From Punica granatum (lineage: Eukaryota > Streptophyta > Magnoliopsida > Myrtales > Lythraceae), in NCBI RefSeq assembly GCF_007655135.1, contig NC_045134.1, positions 15,086,982 to 15,150,981 on the forward strand: DNA of 64,000 nt, written 5' to 3'. The translations under genes and the position numbers were made by a program. Positions 1-11,192 of the stretch are shown here, piece by piece. Under the pieces are notes generated by a model. It was not told the origin of the DNA, ran no database searches, and saw only the letters and a program-made list of their open reading frames with translations. The number at the start of each line of letters is the position of its first letter. The first letter of the stretch is position 1.

Positions 1-417
1 AAATTCTTTCTAGCTTCAATACGATTTCTTTGTAACCCGTGCCACCAAGTAGAAGCTTTATCTTTTAAGCGATAAATAACACAATCAATATGGCTTCCAT
101 CATGTTGTAGTAGTCAAAGGAATTGTCCACGCACGAAATCCACGCCAAGAATTCCTCGGCATTCATGCTTCCGTTGAAAGTCGGGATTATCTTTGGGCTA
201 TAATCCTTCTGCACCCATATGTGTTTTCTTATTCCACCGAAACTCTCGAGGGCTTGGGTCACTCGCTTGAGCCATGCTAAAATCTCTTCTTCTCTTCGTT
301 GGAATGTGAGGAGAAGGTCTTGTTCAAAAGTAAGCCCTCTTGGAACTCGTTCGGGGATGCCTTTAGCGATTACCTTCGCATATTTAGCAAAATCCACTGA
401 ATCATAGGTGTGGTCAC
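1..417 (-). pseudogene. Ty3/gypsy-like gag remnant, copy A
   Basis: Read on the minus strand, an open stretch (65-397) encodes a plant Ty3/gypsy gag-type N-terminal core: a leader with basic residues, then the segment IPTFNGSMNAEEFLAWI followed by VDNSFDYYNMM, the usual 'F.G....EFL.W....D..FDYY' pattern of retrotransposon gag. It breaks near 65, where the related copy at 1751-1948 also loses frame, and downstream minus-strand sequence leaves the window at base 1. It lies directly after LTR A and its primer-binding site in the minus-strand order. Family assignment rests on motif recognition only. It is a decayed retroelement fragment, not a host gene. Confidence 0.7.
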
Positions 418-458
418 TCCTTCACATGTTTCACTCAGCCAAAAAGAATAGAACATTC

Positions 459-470
459 GCGCTGATACCA
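459..470 (-). other. Primer-binding site (tRNA-iMet type), copy A
   Basis: The reverse complement reads TGGTATCAGCG, one base off the common plant PBS TGGTATCAGAGC complementary to initiator tRNA-Met. It sits 5 bp from the inner end of LTR A, where a PBS should be for a minus-strand element. Confidence 0.65.
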
Positions 471-475
471 AATGA

Positions 476-1016
476 TGGGCCCACGAACCAGAATGGGATA
501 AGAAAGAAGGGTGGAGAGTAGAGCCGACTAAACTCACTCGATAAGATAACTCGCCACGAGTAAGAAAAGTCACTTTGATTCGCCACGCTCAAGAATGAAC
601 GATAAGAATCGGGATTTTCGCCACTAAATAAGGAACTTATTCAGATAAGAAAAGAGAGGAAACGATTTAGGCAATTTCATTCAAAATATTTCTTTTGAGA
701 TATCCTCTTACAATGAGGTGACTAACAAATATATAAATGACAGACACATCCCTTGACTCTAGAATAGGAAACTGGTATATATTCTCATCTAGATTACTTT
801 CCTAAAATAGAATAAGGAAATAATATGGAATAGGAAACTTAAGATTACTCACTTAAGCTAAAATATGATATAATTTATAATTAAGAGAAACTATATTACA
901 GTAATATAGGAAACTTAATAGCTAATTAAGCCAAATTCTTGTTCTGGAGTCTTATAGAATGCGTGTTTGGACCTTAAAATTCGAATACATGTTGGGCTTG
1001 AATCTGAAGCATATCA
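476..1016 (-). repeat. LTR A (541 bp) of the left-hand gypsy-like array
   Basis: It aligns by eye along its whole length with LTR B (2162-2694). Both start TGGGC and end ATCA on the plus strand, so on the minus strand the LTR runs TGAT...CCCA. On the minus strand it is preceded by a purine run (plus-strand tcccctctcgg, 1017-1027), which is a polypurine tract. It is therefore the 3' LTR of the element 476-2694, while also being followed by a PBS and a second gag remnant. Confidence 0.75.
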
Positions 1017-1027
1017 TCCCCTCTCGG
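1017..1027 (-). other. Polypurine tract
   Basis: The minus-strand reading CCGAGAGGGGA abuts the TGAT start of LTR A, the expected position and composition of a plus-strand priming tract. Confidence 0.6.
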
Positions 1028-2143
1028 TTGGTAAAAGACGCGTCCTCGAGTCTTCGTCGATCTTATCCCGGTCTTCTTGTTTGCGCTTCGGTGCTTTCAG
1101 CTTGCCACTTAATGACCAACTTTTCCTTGAGAACTCTTTCTAGTATTTCTTCATAAATCAACTTCTTTGTTTTTCCTTGCCAACCAACTCGTTGCCTGAA
1201 TTGCTGCTTCCTCGATGGAGTTGTATGTGCTTTGGTAAATTTTGCCTCGATTGGATGAAACACCATCGACAAATCTTCAATAGCAATTTCTTATTGAAGT
1301 TCCACTTAGGGGAGTTTAAAGTGGGCTCCATCAGGACTTGCCCCGTGGAGTTTGAAATTAGTATCTTCAAAATATTCTCCTCAAAAGATAAATCGTTCAT
1401 GATCAAGACATGTGTATCTCGCTCCAGCATAGCGTGGTTCTTTGATTCGACATCTTTTTCCTCTTTTGTTTTGCTGTCCCTCTTAGAAGTTGTGTCTTCG
1501 ACCTGCACTTTTTCATCCTCTATCACAAGATCATTAATCTTCATATCACCAAGATTTGTCTTTCCATGTTCAAAAGGAAGGCCAGTCTCTAGAAGATAAC
1601 TTGAAGACTCGAACAACTGTTGCTCACAATTCAATGGCAAGAACCTGTCCTTCAAAAGTCGTTTCATACACCTCCAAGTAAAGACGAGATTCTTTCCAGC
1701 TTCAATACGATTTCTTTGTAACCCATGCCACCAAGTAGAAGCTTTATCTTTTAAGCGATAAACAACACGATCAACACGGCTTCCATCATGTTGTAGTAGT
1801 CAAAGGAATTATCCATGCACGAAATCCACGCCAAGAATTCCTCGGCACTCATGCTTCCTTTGAAAGTCGGGATTATCTTTGGACGATAATCCTTCTGCAC
1901 CCATAGGTGTCTTCTTATTCCACCGGAACTCTCGAGGGCTTGGGTCACTCGCTCGAGCCATGCTAAAATCTCTTCTTCTCTTCATTGGAATGTGAGGAGC
2001 AGGTCTTGTTTGAAAGTAAGCCCTCTTGGAACTCGCTCGGGGATGCCTTTAGCCATTACCTTCGCATATTTAGCAGAATCCACTGAATCACACGTGTGGT
2101 CACTCCTGCACGTGTTTCACTCAGCCAACAAGAATAGAACCTT
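1028..2143 (-). pseudogene. Ty3/gypsy-like internal region with gag remnant, copy B
   Basis: Minus strand, 1948 to 1158. The first open piece (1751-1948) carries IPTFKGSMSAEEFLAWI and FDYYNMM. A frame change near 1751 leads into 1667-1750, which reads RVVYRLKDKASTWWHGLQ, the 'L.G.A..WW' segment of gypsy gag. Then 1158-1667 begins KRLLKDRFLP and continues into unrecognised charged sequence. Only about 1.1 kb separates PBS from polypurine tract, so protease, RT, RNase H and integrase are absent. The element is either an internally deleted derivative or a non-autonomous gag-only form. Compared with copy A, the gag segment carries many substitutions. Confidence 0.65.
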
Positions 2144-2156
2144 CGCTCTGATATCA
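2144..2156 (-). other. Primer-binding site, copy B
   Basis: The reverse complement reads TGATATCAGAGCG, one base off the tRNA-iMet PBS TGGTATCAGAGC. It lies 5 bp inside LTR B, the 5' LTR of the minus-strand element. Confidence 0.65.
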
Positions 2157-2161
2157 AATAA

Positions 2162-2694
2162 TGGGCTCACGAACCAGAACGAGATAAGAAAGAAGCTAGA
2201 GCCGACTAAACTCACTCGATAAGATAACTCGCCACGAGTAAGAAAAGTCACTTTGATTCGCCACGCTTAAGAATGAATGATAAGAATCGGAGTTTTCGAC
2301 ATTAAACAAGGAACTTGTTTAGATAAGAAAAGAGAGGAAACGCTTAAGGCAATTTCATTCAAAATATTGTTTATGGTATCTTCTCTTACAATGAGGTGAA
2401 TAACATATATATAGAGGGAAGACACATCCCTTGACTCTAGAATAGGAAATTGACATTTAAACTCCTCTAGATTACTTTGCTAAAATAAAATAGGGAAACA
2501 ATTTGAAATAGGAAACTTAAGACTATTGAATCAAGCTAATATATGAAATAATATCTAATTAAGAGAAACTATATTATTGCAATATAGGAAATTTAATATC
2601 TAATTATGTCAAATTCTTGTTCCGGAGTTTTCTAGAATGCTTGTCTGGTCCCGAAAATTCGAATATATGTTGGGCTATAATCCAAAGCACATCA
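2162..2694 (-). repeat. LTR B (533 bp), 5' LTR of the minus-strand element
   Basis: Full-length partner of LTR A with TG...CA ends. On its outer side the plus-strand flank begins gttgg. Homology with LTR A stops exactly at the ATCA terminus, which fixes the boundary. Confidence 0.75.
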
Positions 2695-4329
2695 GTTGGG
2701 GATGCCCCGGTCTTGTGATGAGGGGCTCGAGCTCTGGGAAGGAGCGCCCACGTACCTCGTGGGATCGAGAATCAGAATCCGTCGTAGTTCTTGTGGCTTA
2801 TGATACCTGTGGTCCTAGCATCATTAATAAGTCATGGGTGAGTCACTAATAATGTGTAAGCACATGGAGGCTGTGAAAAGGGCATCGCTGTGACGCAGGG
2901 CCATTCATTCTCGGGTCGTTTGAGCAACTCGCGAAGAGTTTTGTTTTGAAAATGCAGGTGGGTCCCATTTTCGAAGGTCTCGATGAGAGGCTTGTGAGAG
3001 CTCCTATTGGCCATGCATGGGTATATTGACACGTCCTAAATGAAGCCTTAATAGCTCTATCAGCTGTTCGACGCGCCCATTGACTTTGGACCCTTCTCAA
3101 CAGGGTGTGGTGAGGCGGCTGTGTTTATAACCGGCAGGGGGATTTCTCTCCAGAATTGGTTAGACCTCAGTCTAGATGTTATGACTAGACTCCTAGAGAG
3201 GAATATTCGGGATTTTGGCTTTGTGGTAGCCGATTGAAGGGTGACTGTGACTCATTTGGAGTTATGAATTCGATAAAGAGAAAAGGGAAAGTTTTGGGAG
3301 CACGCTGTCCCAAGCTAAAAGGGTATAGGGGTTCACCCCTATAGGGAAATGTACCCTCTATTTTCCGTCCTGTTGTTGTGTAGGCTGTCACGAACTGCTC
3401 GGATGGCGTACTCAGTTGCCTACTGTACGTGAGGAAGAATCCGCCTTGGACGATTGAGTTTTGCAGGAGAGCCGATCGGGGATCGTGTTAGAGTAAACAA
3501 CCTGACCACTTCCTATGGGGTCCCTAATCCACACAATGTGTGACAGACTAGGGGGTCAATTCAATTTATCTTTCTCTCATTTTGCTACAGGCGCCAGCCT
3601 CGAAATTCGGCCGCACCTCTCAACATATAAGGGGATGAGCTTTCATTTTATCACAATCGCCCACCACTGGATTTTCAGTCATGCCTCTCTTTTACCCAAA
3701 CTTTTGCCTAGGTGACCCCATGGGATTTTCAACTTAGCGGGCTAGATTTTTTTGTCTTTTGAGTTTGCAAGGGCGAAGGGTTTGGAGAGATCGACTTCCG
3801 AGTCTGTGTTGTGTTTTGTCTCCATTAAGGTGTCGCGTTTGTTGCCTCCTTTATGTCGATTTTTTTTTTGGGTTGGCATTACTAGGGCACCTGGTGACCC
3901 TTGTGCTGCCCTTTTTTTATTATTATTAGTGGGATTGTCTCGCTTTCCTTTTTCTGGAGGTTAGGGTATGCTTGTGCCCCTTGAATTGCTTTAAATTTCC
4001 TCAACTTTAGTCGTGGAGGTTGCTTTGATGTGCTTTGGCTCGTGGAGACTTGATGTGTTTTTGCCTGAGCCTCGTTTGTGAGGCTTGGGTCTTGGAGTTT
4101 GTCTTGCACATTTGGAAGTCGACCCAAGTGTATCTTCCCTTTTTACAAACTTTAAATGATTTCCCCTAATGTCTATGAAAAAGAAAAATACAAAGTTGCC
4201 CCTAGGGTGTAGGTGACCTAGGTTGCTCCGGCATGAATGTTGGACGGGGATGCCTTGATGTATGCGGATGTTGCCGGTGGCGGGTATGTTAATGAGCAAA
4301 CTAAGCAAGATTAGTGGGAATTAAACATG
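2695..4329. other. Degenerate non-coding stretch, no gene seen
   Basis: Moderately GC-rich sequence with only short open frames in all directions and no protein motif I recognise. It continues into a minus-strand giant-LTR remnant (4330-5973) and is probably the 3' part of that LTR or older retroelement debris. A possible left LTR end at 2853 (tgtgtaagcac) resembles the TGTGAGCACC termini of the giant LTRs, but no matching TSD was found. Confidence 0.4.
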
Positions 4330-5973
4330 TTTAAGGGGGAGACAAAGCATGGCCGACCATGGAATAAAGAATAAGGAATGGGGGACTAAATCCATTGAAT
4401 GGGGAAGTTGATAGAAGAGATGGATGAGAGATGTGTACTAAAATGATAAAATATGGGGTAAGTTTGCAAATAATAAAAAAATGGGGGAGTGGTCGGCCAT
4501 AGGGAAGAGGTCGTGGGTCCCACATGGCTTCAAGGGGAGTCGAAAAAACTCGAGTCTCGGTCGGTTGCACGTTCGAGTCTTCTGACTTGAATGAGCGGTG
4601 CATTGTCGATGTACGCGAAGAGACAATGTCTACGAGCCCAATATCGACATGTTTTGCTTAAATGGATGACTTGATGGCCTAGAGGCTCAAGAGTCGGTTT
4701 TGCCCGATTTTGGTGATCGGAGAGAAGTTAACCATTTATGTCGAGCATTCGTGCGTCTGCGTTTTGCACTGGTCATTTCGGTATGCTCTGTCTTTCGGGT
4801 AGAGCGGTTGACTCTGTGACCTCTGTCACAAATCGAGAACCGGAGAAGTCCCGGGAATCTACAGTCGGAGTTTTCTCACTGTTTCCTAATTGTCTTGATG
4901 TGCTCAAAGACCGCTGTATTTTCCGTTTGTCGAAAACGGATCCTGAAGGTTCGCTGGGCAACGTTTAAGACCCTTCTAGAGCCACTTGGGAAACCTGGAT
5001 GATTTGTGCAGTCCGAACTGAAATGATCTCCTTGGCCCTTGAGGTTGTTGGAATTGGTTGGTGCGTACCCGAGGTGTTAACATTTTACTAGACGAGCTCT
5101 CGGCACAAGAATCCGCTTGGAATGAGCTATTTTTTCCGCATGAAAGGCACTCGGGAGACCTGAACGACTTGTGCAGTGTGATCAGGCTGTACGGACTCGA
5201 ATGTAGACTCTCGTCGGGACCCGCATTGCACGCTTTTGGATTGCGCAGCTTGTTGTTTGGAATGGTGAGCCAAAATGGGGTGCTGACACAGGCGTAACCT
5301 CCTTGGCCCTTGAGGTCCCTTGGATTGGTTAGACCTAATTTCAAATACTGATATTTCGCCGAACATGTCTTCGTTCGGCTCAAGATTTCCGTCGAAAGGG
5401 GCCCTTTTTTTCGGCTAATGACCCACTCGGGAGATCGGAATGATTTCTGGAAAACAGTTTGAAACCTATTCCATGGTCTTGATAACTCCTAGGTATGGCT
5501 AGGCCTGCCCTTGGGTGTCCTTGACTCACTTGTTGAGTGGATGTCTCGAGAGTCCCGCTAGAAAAGTTGTCTACGAATACTCGGGAGTGCTCCAGCTTGA
5601 ATAGATGATTTGTGAAATGTGCTCAGAGGTGATATTCATCAGTTTGGCACCATGATGGATTTTTAGAGTCTCATATTAGATACTTGCTGATGGCTCGGCG
5701 AGCCGACGATAAATAGTACTGCAGTGAGCCGGCTTTTGTTAGCCCTAGATCAGATGCTTATCTGGCCTCTCCAGTTCCTTCTGTGATCTTTATGGAAGCC
5801 CTGGGCCTTCTCTATAGTCATGCCCTAGGGTCGTTCGGTTGTCTTTGCTAACCTAGCTGTGAATAGTAACCCAGGTTTTGCCGGATCTTCTTCTGTTATG
5901 ATTGCCGGGTTGTAGTCAGGAATGCTGTCAATATTCTCTCCTAGAGTCGATAGGCAAAATTGGGATGCTGACA
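4330..5973 (-). repeat. 5' portion of a degenerate giant LTR (TGTCAGCA family)
   Basis: The plus-strand right end reads gggatgctgaca, the reverse of the TGTCAGCACC start shared by the giant LTRs. Further in, 4631-4735 (gctcaagagtcggttttgcc) and 5655-5690 (tttttagagtctcatatt) match the equivalent zones of the minus-strand LTR 29769-34767 (33900-34000 and 34495-34520). It is interrupted by the 101-bp element at 5188-5288. Beyond its right end a fragment of the LTR A/B type resumes, so it probably inserted into such an LTR. Confidence 0.6.
5188..5288 (-). mobile_element. 101-bp miniature giant-LTR derivative with 5-bp TSD
   Basis: On the plus strand it starts TGTACGGACTCGAATG, continues with ctctcgtcgggacccgc, and ends ggtgagccaaaatggggtgctgaca. 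These are the two termini of the subfamily I giant LTRs (compare 46655 and 51138), with about 4.4-5.1 kb of interior missing. It is flanked by CAGGC at 5183-5187 and 5289-5293, so both ends are the original insertion ends. Confidence 0.75.
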
Positions 5974-6125
5974 ATAACTTTCCTAAAACGAAACAAGGAA
6001 ACAACCTAGAATGGGAAACTTAAGACTCTTGACTCAAGCTAATATAGAAAATAATATCTAATTAAGATAAACGATATTATAACAATATTCAACTTCTCGT
6101 ATCGATTGGAGTCTTCTAAAATATG
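5974..6125 (-). repeat. Fragment of an LTR A/B-type repeat
   Basis: The sequence from ataactttcc through cgatattataac matches LTR B at about 2474-2610 (aataggaaacttaagact, then atctaattaaga, in both). The 5' part is missing where the giant-LTR remnant joins. Confidence 0.55.
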
Positions 6126-6189
6126 ACCTGTCTCTTTGGACTGTGCTTCTTGTCACATATGTAGATAATGGAAGAGGAATTCAATTGAA

Positions 6190-6830
6190 TATGGGTGTTC
6201 GGGTTCGGGTACCCTTTTTTTTCACAATACTCGGACTCTACCCTGTAAAGAATATGTTCTAATATTTTAGAATCGAACCCTACCCTATTGAGTCATGGAA
6301 CTGGAGCCTACTCTGAACATGTATTATACTACAGGTTCTGGGTACTTTGTTGAAACCCGTAAATTTTTCACTCGCTAAATAAAACCGAAAATGTCTCAGC
6401 CATAATCAGTAATCACACAAAACAGAATGTCGATATAGATCTAGATTAATCCACATTACATTTAAAAGAGTAATATGTCTCATCAATCCATCCGCAAAAC
6501 TAAACATCCGTAGTACTATCAGGCCTCATCGAAAACACACATATTATCATTGACCTAAAGCTACCGACGATGAGGAATGCGAAGTTTCCACTGAGAGAGA
6601 GAGAGAGACAGATAGGGGAAGAGAGTAAAGTAAAAGGAAGAAATATATTTGAATATAACTAAAGGAAATTATTAACTAATCCAGGTATTGGTTCCTATTT
6701 CGGTTCTGGATACCTTATATGCAAGAACCGGAATCGGTTTTCATCAGTTCCTAATTTTAATATCCGACCCCTACCATATTTTCAATACGAGCTACCTAGA
6801 CCCTACACCCGATATCCATGCACACCCCTA
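6190..6830. mobile_element. Non-autonomous hAT-like element, 641 bp
   Basis: It begins TATGGGTGTTCGGGTTCGGG and ends CCATGCACACCCCTA, giving imperfect terminal inverted repeats of the TAGGGGTGT type common in plant hAT elements. It is flanked by a perfect 8-bp duplication, CAATTGAA, at 6182-6189 and 6831-6838. No transposase reading frame is present. A GA microsatellite lies at about 6594-6608. Confidence 0.75.
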
Positions 6831-6838
6831 CAATTGAA

Positions 6839-8215
6839 CGTAAAAATGAAAAGTATATTAATAGAAACCAAAAGGCTGTTATTTGGCCAGATTTTGTAGG
6901 ATGTGCCGAGAGTTTAGTAGGTTTCAAGGAATTTTGATGGCGCATGCCTGCAAGTTTTATTTCACCCTGCTCTAAGAAATAAATTCACAAAAAGCTTATT
7001 TGAAAGGCCTTGACTAAACTGTTCAGTTTGAAGGAGGTAGTCTTTCATGTCTCCAATAACATATCAAGCTCTGCTACTTGCGGAAGAAGTTCCTCAACGG
7101 GTTCTCTTCTTTTCCCCTATTTCTAAAAGTTAGCACATATCTTCCTCCTCCTACATCTATCTTTATCTTTTGTGCAGTTATTTGGTCTGATAGTTAATAA
7201 ATACAATCATAATTAAATACGTTAAAGCGCTTGGTTGCCTTTTTTATTTTTTGCTAAATATTAAGGTTAGACTTTAATTTTCTTGCCTTCGGTACGATGG
7301 TTTCTTTCTATCTTCATATCTTTTTGTTCAAGTAAATATTCATGAGCAGGCTAATCTGCAATAAGAAAATCAAAATATCAAACAAGATTATTAGTAAACT
7401 ATAAGGGGCATGAGTTCTTTAAGTTTCAATTCTTAAAATTTACGTTTGAGAGTGAATGGTCTTTTCCATTGTCAAATCGTTTCATATGTGTACATGACAT
7501 GGATGAATATAAAGTTCCGAACAATATGCTTATATTCTCTTCAATTGCAGAATGCACAGATTAGTTTGAAATATGTAATTGAATATTGCAGGTTCTCAAA
7601 GGGGAGAGCTTAACAAGTCGATTCTACAGAATTTGTGGGACAGATCGCGTATAATGGTGTAGAGGAAAAAACGATGCCAATTTTCGAGTAGAAGAAAAAG
7701 GATCACGCAATTATTGTAATAGGTGGTGGATAGTTTATCAATCAATTGTAGACAAGGAGTTTCTCTTCCGAAGTTCTATATGTAGAGTTGATTGATCGAG
7801 ATTCGAGTCAAAATTTTGTTGCAGGTTGGATCAGTCCTTGAACTTTATCCATAGATTCATGCAATTACTTAGAATTTGATGGGGTAAATGCAGAATCGTT
7901 ATATAGTGACTTTAAATTTGTCAAAAACATTGGTCGTATTATAAATATTGATAAGATCTTTCACCTTAATTCCTGAATCAACTTTTTTCCAAAATTGAAT
8001 TTTATAATTTTTCAAATTGCAGCAACACGCAGTGAGTGTAGACTGGTATATATTAAAGACTAGTCCAAAGGAGGCTCTACATTGGGAGCGACCATGCAAA
8101 CATTCCGGGGACGTGAGAGTCCCATAGGAAAGAAGGAACTTGAATAGTATTAAATGTGCTTAATTTAATGCACTTGAAAAAATAGGAAAAAAATTACTTT
8201 AATTTGATTTAAGAA
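6839..8215. other. AT-rich intergenic spacer
   Basis: No convincing reading frame, RNA gene or element terminus seen. Short open frames are random. Confidence 0.6.
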
Positions 8216-9117
8216 TCTATATTATATATCGACATATATATTTAATAAGAAAAATAGAAGAAAACTCAATTTTAATTTTCAGAATTAAAAATCATACAGA
8301 TACTTTCTTCGGTAGCATTAAATGTGCGTAAATGATTCAGCAAAAAAAATGTGCGTAAATTAATACACTTGAAATTAAAAAAGAAAAAGTATTTTAGTAT
8401 TCCAAATAAAAATTAGTTAAGAATCTATGTTGTATATCCACATATATATTTAACAAGAAAAAAATAAATGAGAATTAAATTCGTAATTGAACTTTTAATA
8501 AATGAACTAAAATACAATTTGAGCAAAGGAAAATTTGAAAGAAAATTCAAACATGAAAAATGATAATAAAAATACTTTAAAAAGAAAATAAATTATAACC
8601 AATTTGTAGAAATCATGGCAATTTTAATCAACATGTTAAAAGAAGATCTTAGATTACAGTTAGAACTCAAAAAATTAAATTTAAAAAACACAAAGAATTA
8701 TTTTAAGATATATTTTAAAATAATAATAAAATCAGGATTATAGTATTATTTTCATAGAGTTTAGAAATGTTATGGAATTATAATAAAGTACATGAGAATC
8801 GAAAAATATAAGGTAAAAATCAACCTCAAAATACAAAAAAGTGTAGCTTCACTAACTCAAGATTTGACAAAATTTTAATCTCTTCATATTAGATGCATTT
8901 TTAATTTCTTTGAAAATATTGAAATTGGTAAAAATGTACTGAAATATAAATTTTGAAATTTTGAGAATCTTATAATTGCCCTCTCACTTGGTGTTAGTTA
9001 TTAATTTATTTTAATAAGATTATATTATTGTAACATTTTAGTTCAATTATCATAAGCAACAAAGCTGCTCAGTATTATCTGAAATAAACCCGCGCAATGC
9101 ACGGGATAATAATCTAG
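8216..9117 (+). mobile_element. Non-autonomous Helitron (3' end clear, 5' end tentative)
   Basis: The 3' terminus has the Helitron signature: a GC-rich hairpin CCCGCGC-aat-GCACGGG (9089-9105, one mismatch), a short AT spacer, and CTAG at 9114-9117 followed by T. The 5' end is proposed at the TCTATATTATATAT at 8216; a second similar start, TCTATGTTGTATAT, lies at 8424 within a local duplication of about 205 bp, so the length is about 0.9 or 0.7 kb. There are no target-site duplications, as expected. No Rep/helicase sequence is present. Confidence 0.55.
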
Positions 9118-10376
9118 TTTAAACATATAATTCTCTTTTTTTTGTCTAGTTAGAAAATTTTATTTATAAATTCTACAATAAGATGCTTGTTATAGAATTG
9201 GAATTAGAATGAATGGTTTCTAAAAATTTTTTTAAAAAAAAGCTAATAAAAAATTTCGTGTAATTTGATCTTTGGGGTCTAGTCAAACTATATTACATTA
9301 TATTGACAATTGCAAACGACTGGCACAGTCGAAATTCACGTTCGTGATTCGAAATTTCATGCCCCAACGACAATGATCTTTAGCCATCCAACAGTGGGCA
9401 CTTTGATCATTTAATTGCATTTCGCAACTTGGCAAATCCTCCTTTATTCTCATGTCAACCGCTAGTCAATAAAAAACACGCGCGCGCGCACACACACACA
9501 TATATATATATATATTTATATGACATTTTCAAGAATTGCATTTAAATTGATATTCGATATATGTTTGTATTTGATTTTAGAGTTGAGTTGACTTGAGTTT
9601 TGATTTTAATTTATTTGTAAAGATTATGTTGTTGAATTACGAGAAAAAGTGTGAAAAAGTAATGAATAATTGAGAGAAAGTAACGATTGTGTTGTTGAAT
9701 TGTGTAAAAAGTAATAAATAGTTGAAAGAATTTAATATTAAAAAATGAATTGAATGATTAAAAAAATTGAAAAAAAATTAATAATTGTGTTGTTAAATTG
9801 AAGATAAGTGAAGTAGAGTTGAGTGGAGTTAAAAAATTTTTTTAAAGCCTAACGGAAGTGTGCGCATTGTTAAAAGCTCCTCCATGTAACCAAAGTGGGA
9901 GCCAACAAGGAACACGTGGGAATTGTAGGTTATTATAGTTCTTGACACTATTACTGAGGTGGGAAATAAAATTTGGATGTACGAAAAGATGTTTAATTTA
10001 TCCAAAAAAAGATATGTATAAATATAATAATGCAAAAAAATTTAAGGTACTGCGCATAACGTGGTTTATTCGATCTAATACATATATGCGCTAACAAAAA
10101 ACGAAGAACTCAAAATATATTGCTATAATGTTTCAGAAGAATGACGCCTAACATTCCAGTGGTTGGGCGGAAGTTAATTTTTTTATTCAATAAAAGATTA
10201 ATAGAATTCTACCAATGAGGATCTAATTCGGCATTTATTGATCTCATGTAGAGAACAATATCGCTTCGGTAAACCCCTTTACATCGTTCCTTTAAGAACG
10301 TGGGAATTGCTCTCTACCAGAATGTAAAATCATCATAGCGCTAAAAGAAAGTTAGGTCAGACAAATATTAGTGAAA
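9118..10376. other. AT-rich spacer with microsatellite
   Basis: It contains a compound (CG)n(CA)n(TA)n run at 9478-9516. The stretch 9560-9840 has several 'gagttgagtt...gttgttgaat' repeats resembling the 13.2-kb MITE family in composition, but no clean termini. No gene seen. Confidence 0.5.
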
Positions 10377-10400
10377 TCTCTCTCTCTCTCTCTCTCTCTC
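10377..10400. repeat. (CT)n microsatellite
   Basis: Pure CT run of about 12 units. Confidence 0.9.
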
Positions 10401-10466
10401 GCTCGCTTTGGGTGGGAAAGGGGCCAAAGAAAAGCTAGGTGATAGGTGGGGTAACTGATTCAAATG

Positions 10467-10490
10467 ATATATATATATATATATACATAT
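10467..10490. repeat. (AT)n microsatellite
   Basis: AT dinucleotide run with one interruption. Confidence 0.9.
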
Positions 10491-10794
10491 ATCTATTTAT
10501 ATTGAATTGAATATGTTGACGAAGACAAAGGCAAAATTGAAGATGAGCTTTCAGGACTTTTAAAGGAGTGGGGACGCGGAAAAGTGCCGTACGTTTGCTG
10601 ATTTTGATGTTTGAAATCAAATGAAAGGCACCACTTTGACCACCAGTTTATTCATGATCAACCACAGAAACAATTCCAAGATCTCTTTGATTTCGTTGAA
10701 TTATTATTTTACATTTTCATTATCTATTTTTCGATTACAAATAAAGTCCATAAGACTAGTATAATGAAATAGAATTCATAATATCTAATAAATA

Positions 10795-10885
10795 GATATA
10801 AGTAATTTCATATGGGTATCGAACTTGAAACTATTAATTACCAGACGGGTATGCATCATTACGATACACTTTTTTTTATATTTAT
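10795..10885 (-). mobile_element. SINE-like fragment
   Basis: On the minus strand, GTATCGTAATGATG is followed after about 30 nt by TTCAAGTTCGATACCC, resembling RNA polymerase III A and B boxes (B-box consensus GGTTCGANNCC) at tRNA-like spacing. No poly-A tail or TSD could be fixed, so it is a weak call. Confidence 0.3.
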
Positions 10886-11164
10886 ATTCATTTTCTTTGG
10901 CCTTTGGAAGACCTTTCTCCGTGTCATCAACGGAAGATATCTTGAGTTAGCAGCGCTCTTGAATCTTTATTAATCTCTCATTAATCTAAGAAGTTCGTTT
11001 GGTGACGTCTTGATAGATCTTTGACCTTCCGCCGTGATGTAATAATCTAAAACTAATTAAGAATTAAGAATTAAGAATTAAGAATTAAAAATAGAATAGA
11101 ATAGAAGTTAAAACTAAAGTGAACGCCAATGGAAAAGTAAAAAAATGTCATCTAGATAGAGAAG

Positions 11165-11192
11165 ACACACACACACATATACATATATATAC
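11165..11192. repeat. (AC)n(AT)n microsatellite
   Basis: Compound dinucleotide run. A heptamer repeat (aagaatt)n also lies near 11060-11090. Confidence 0.8.

Noticed and set aside
2853..5973. A complete minus-strand giant LTR with left end at 2853
   Set aside because: The left end resembles TGTGAGCACC, but the flanks (aataa and ataac) do not form a TSD and most of 2853-4330 could not be matched. Only 4330-5973 is claimed.
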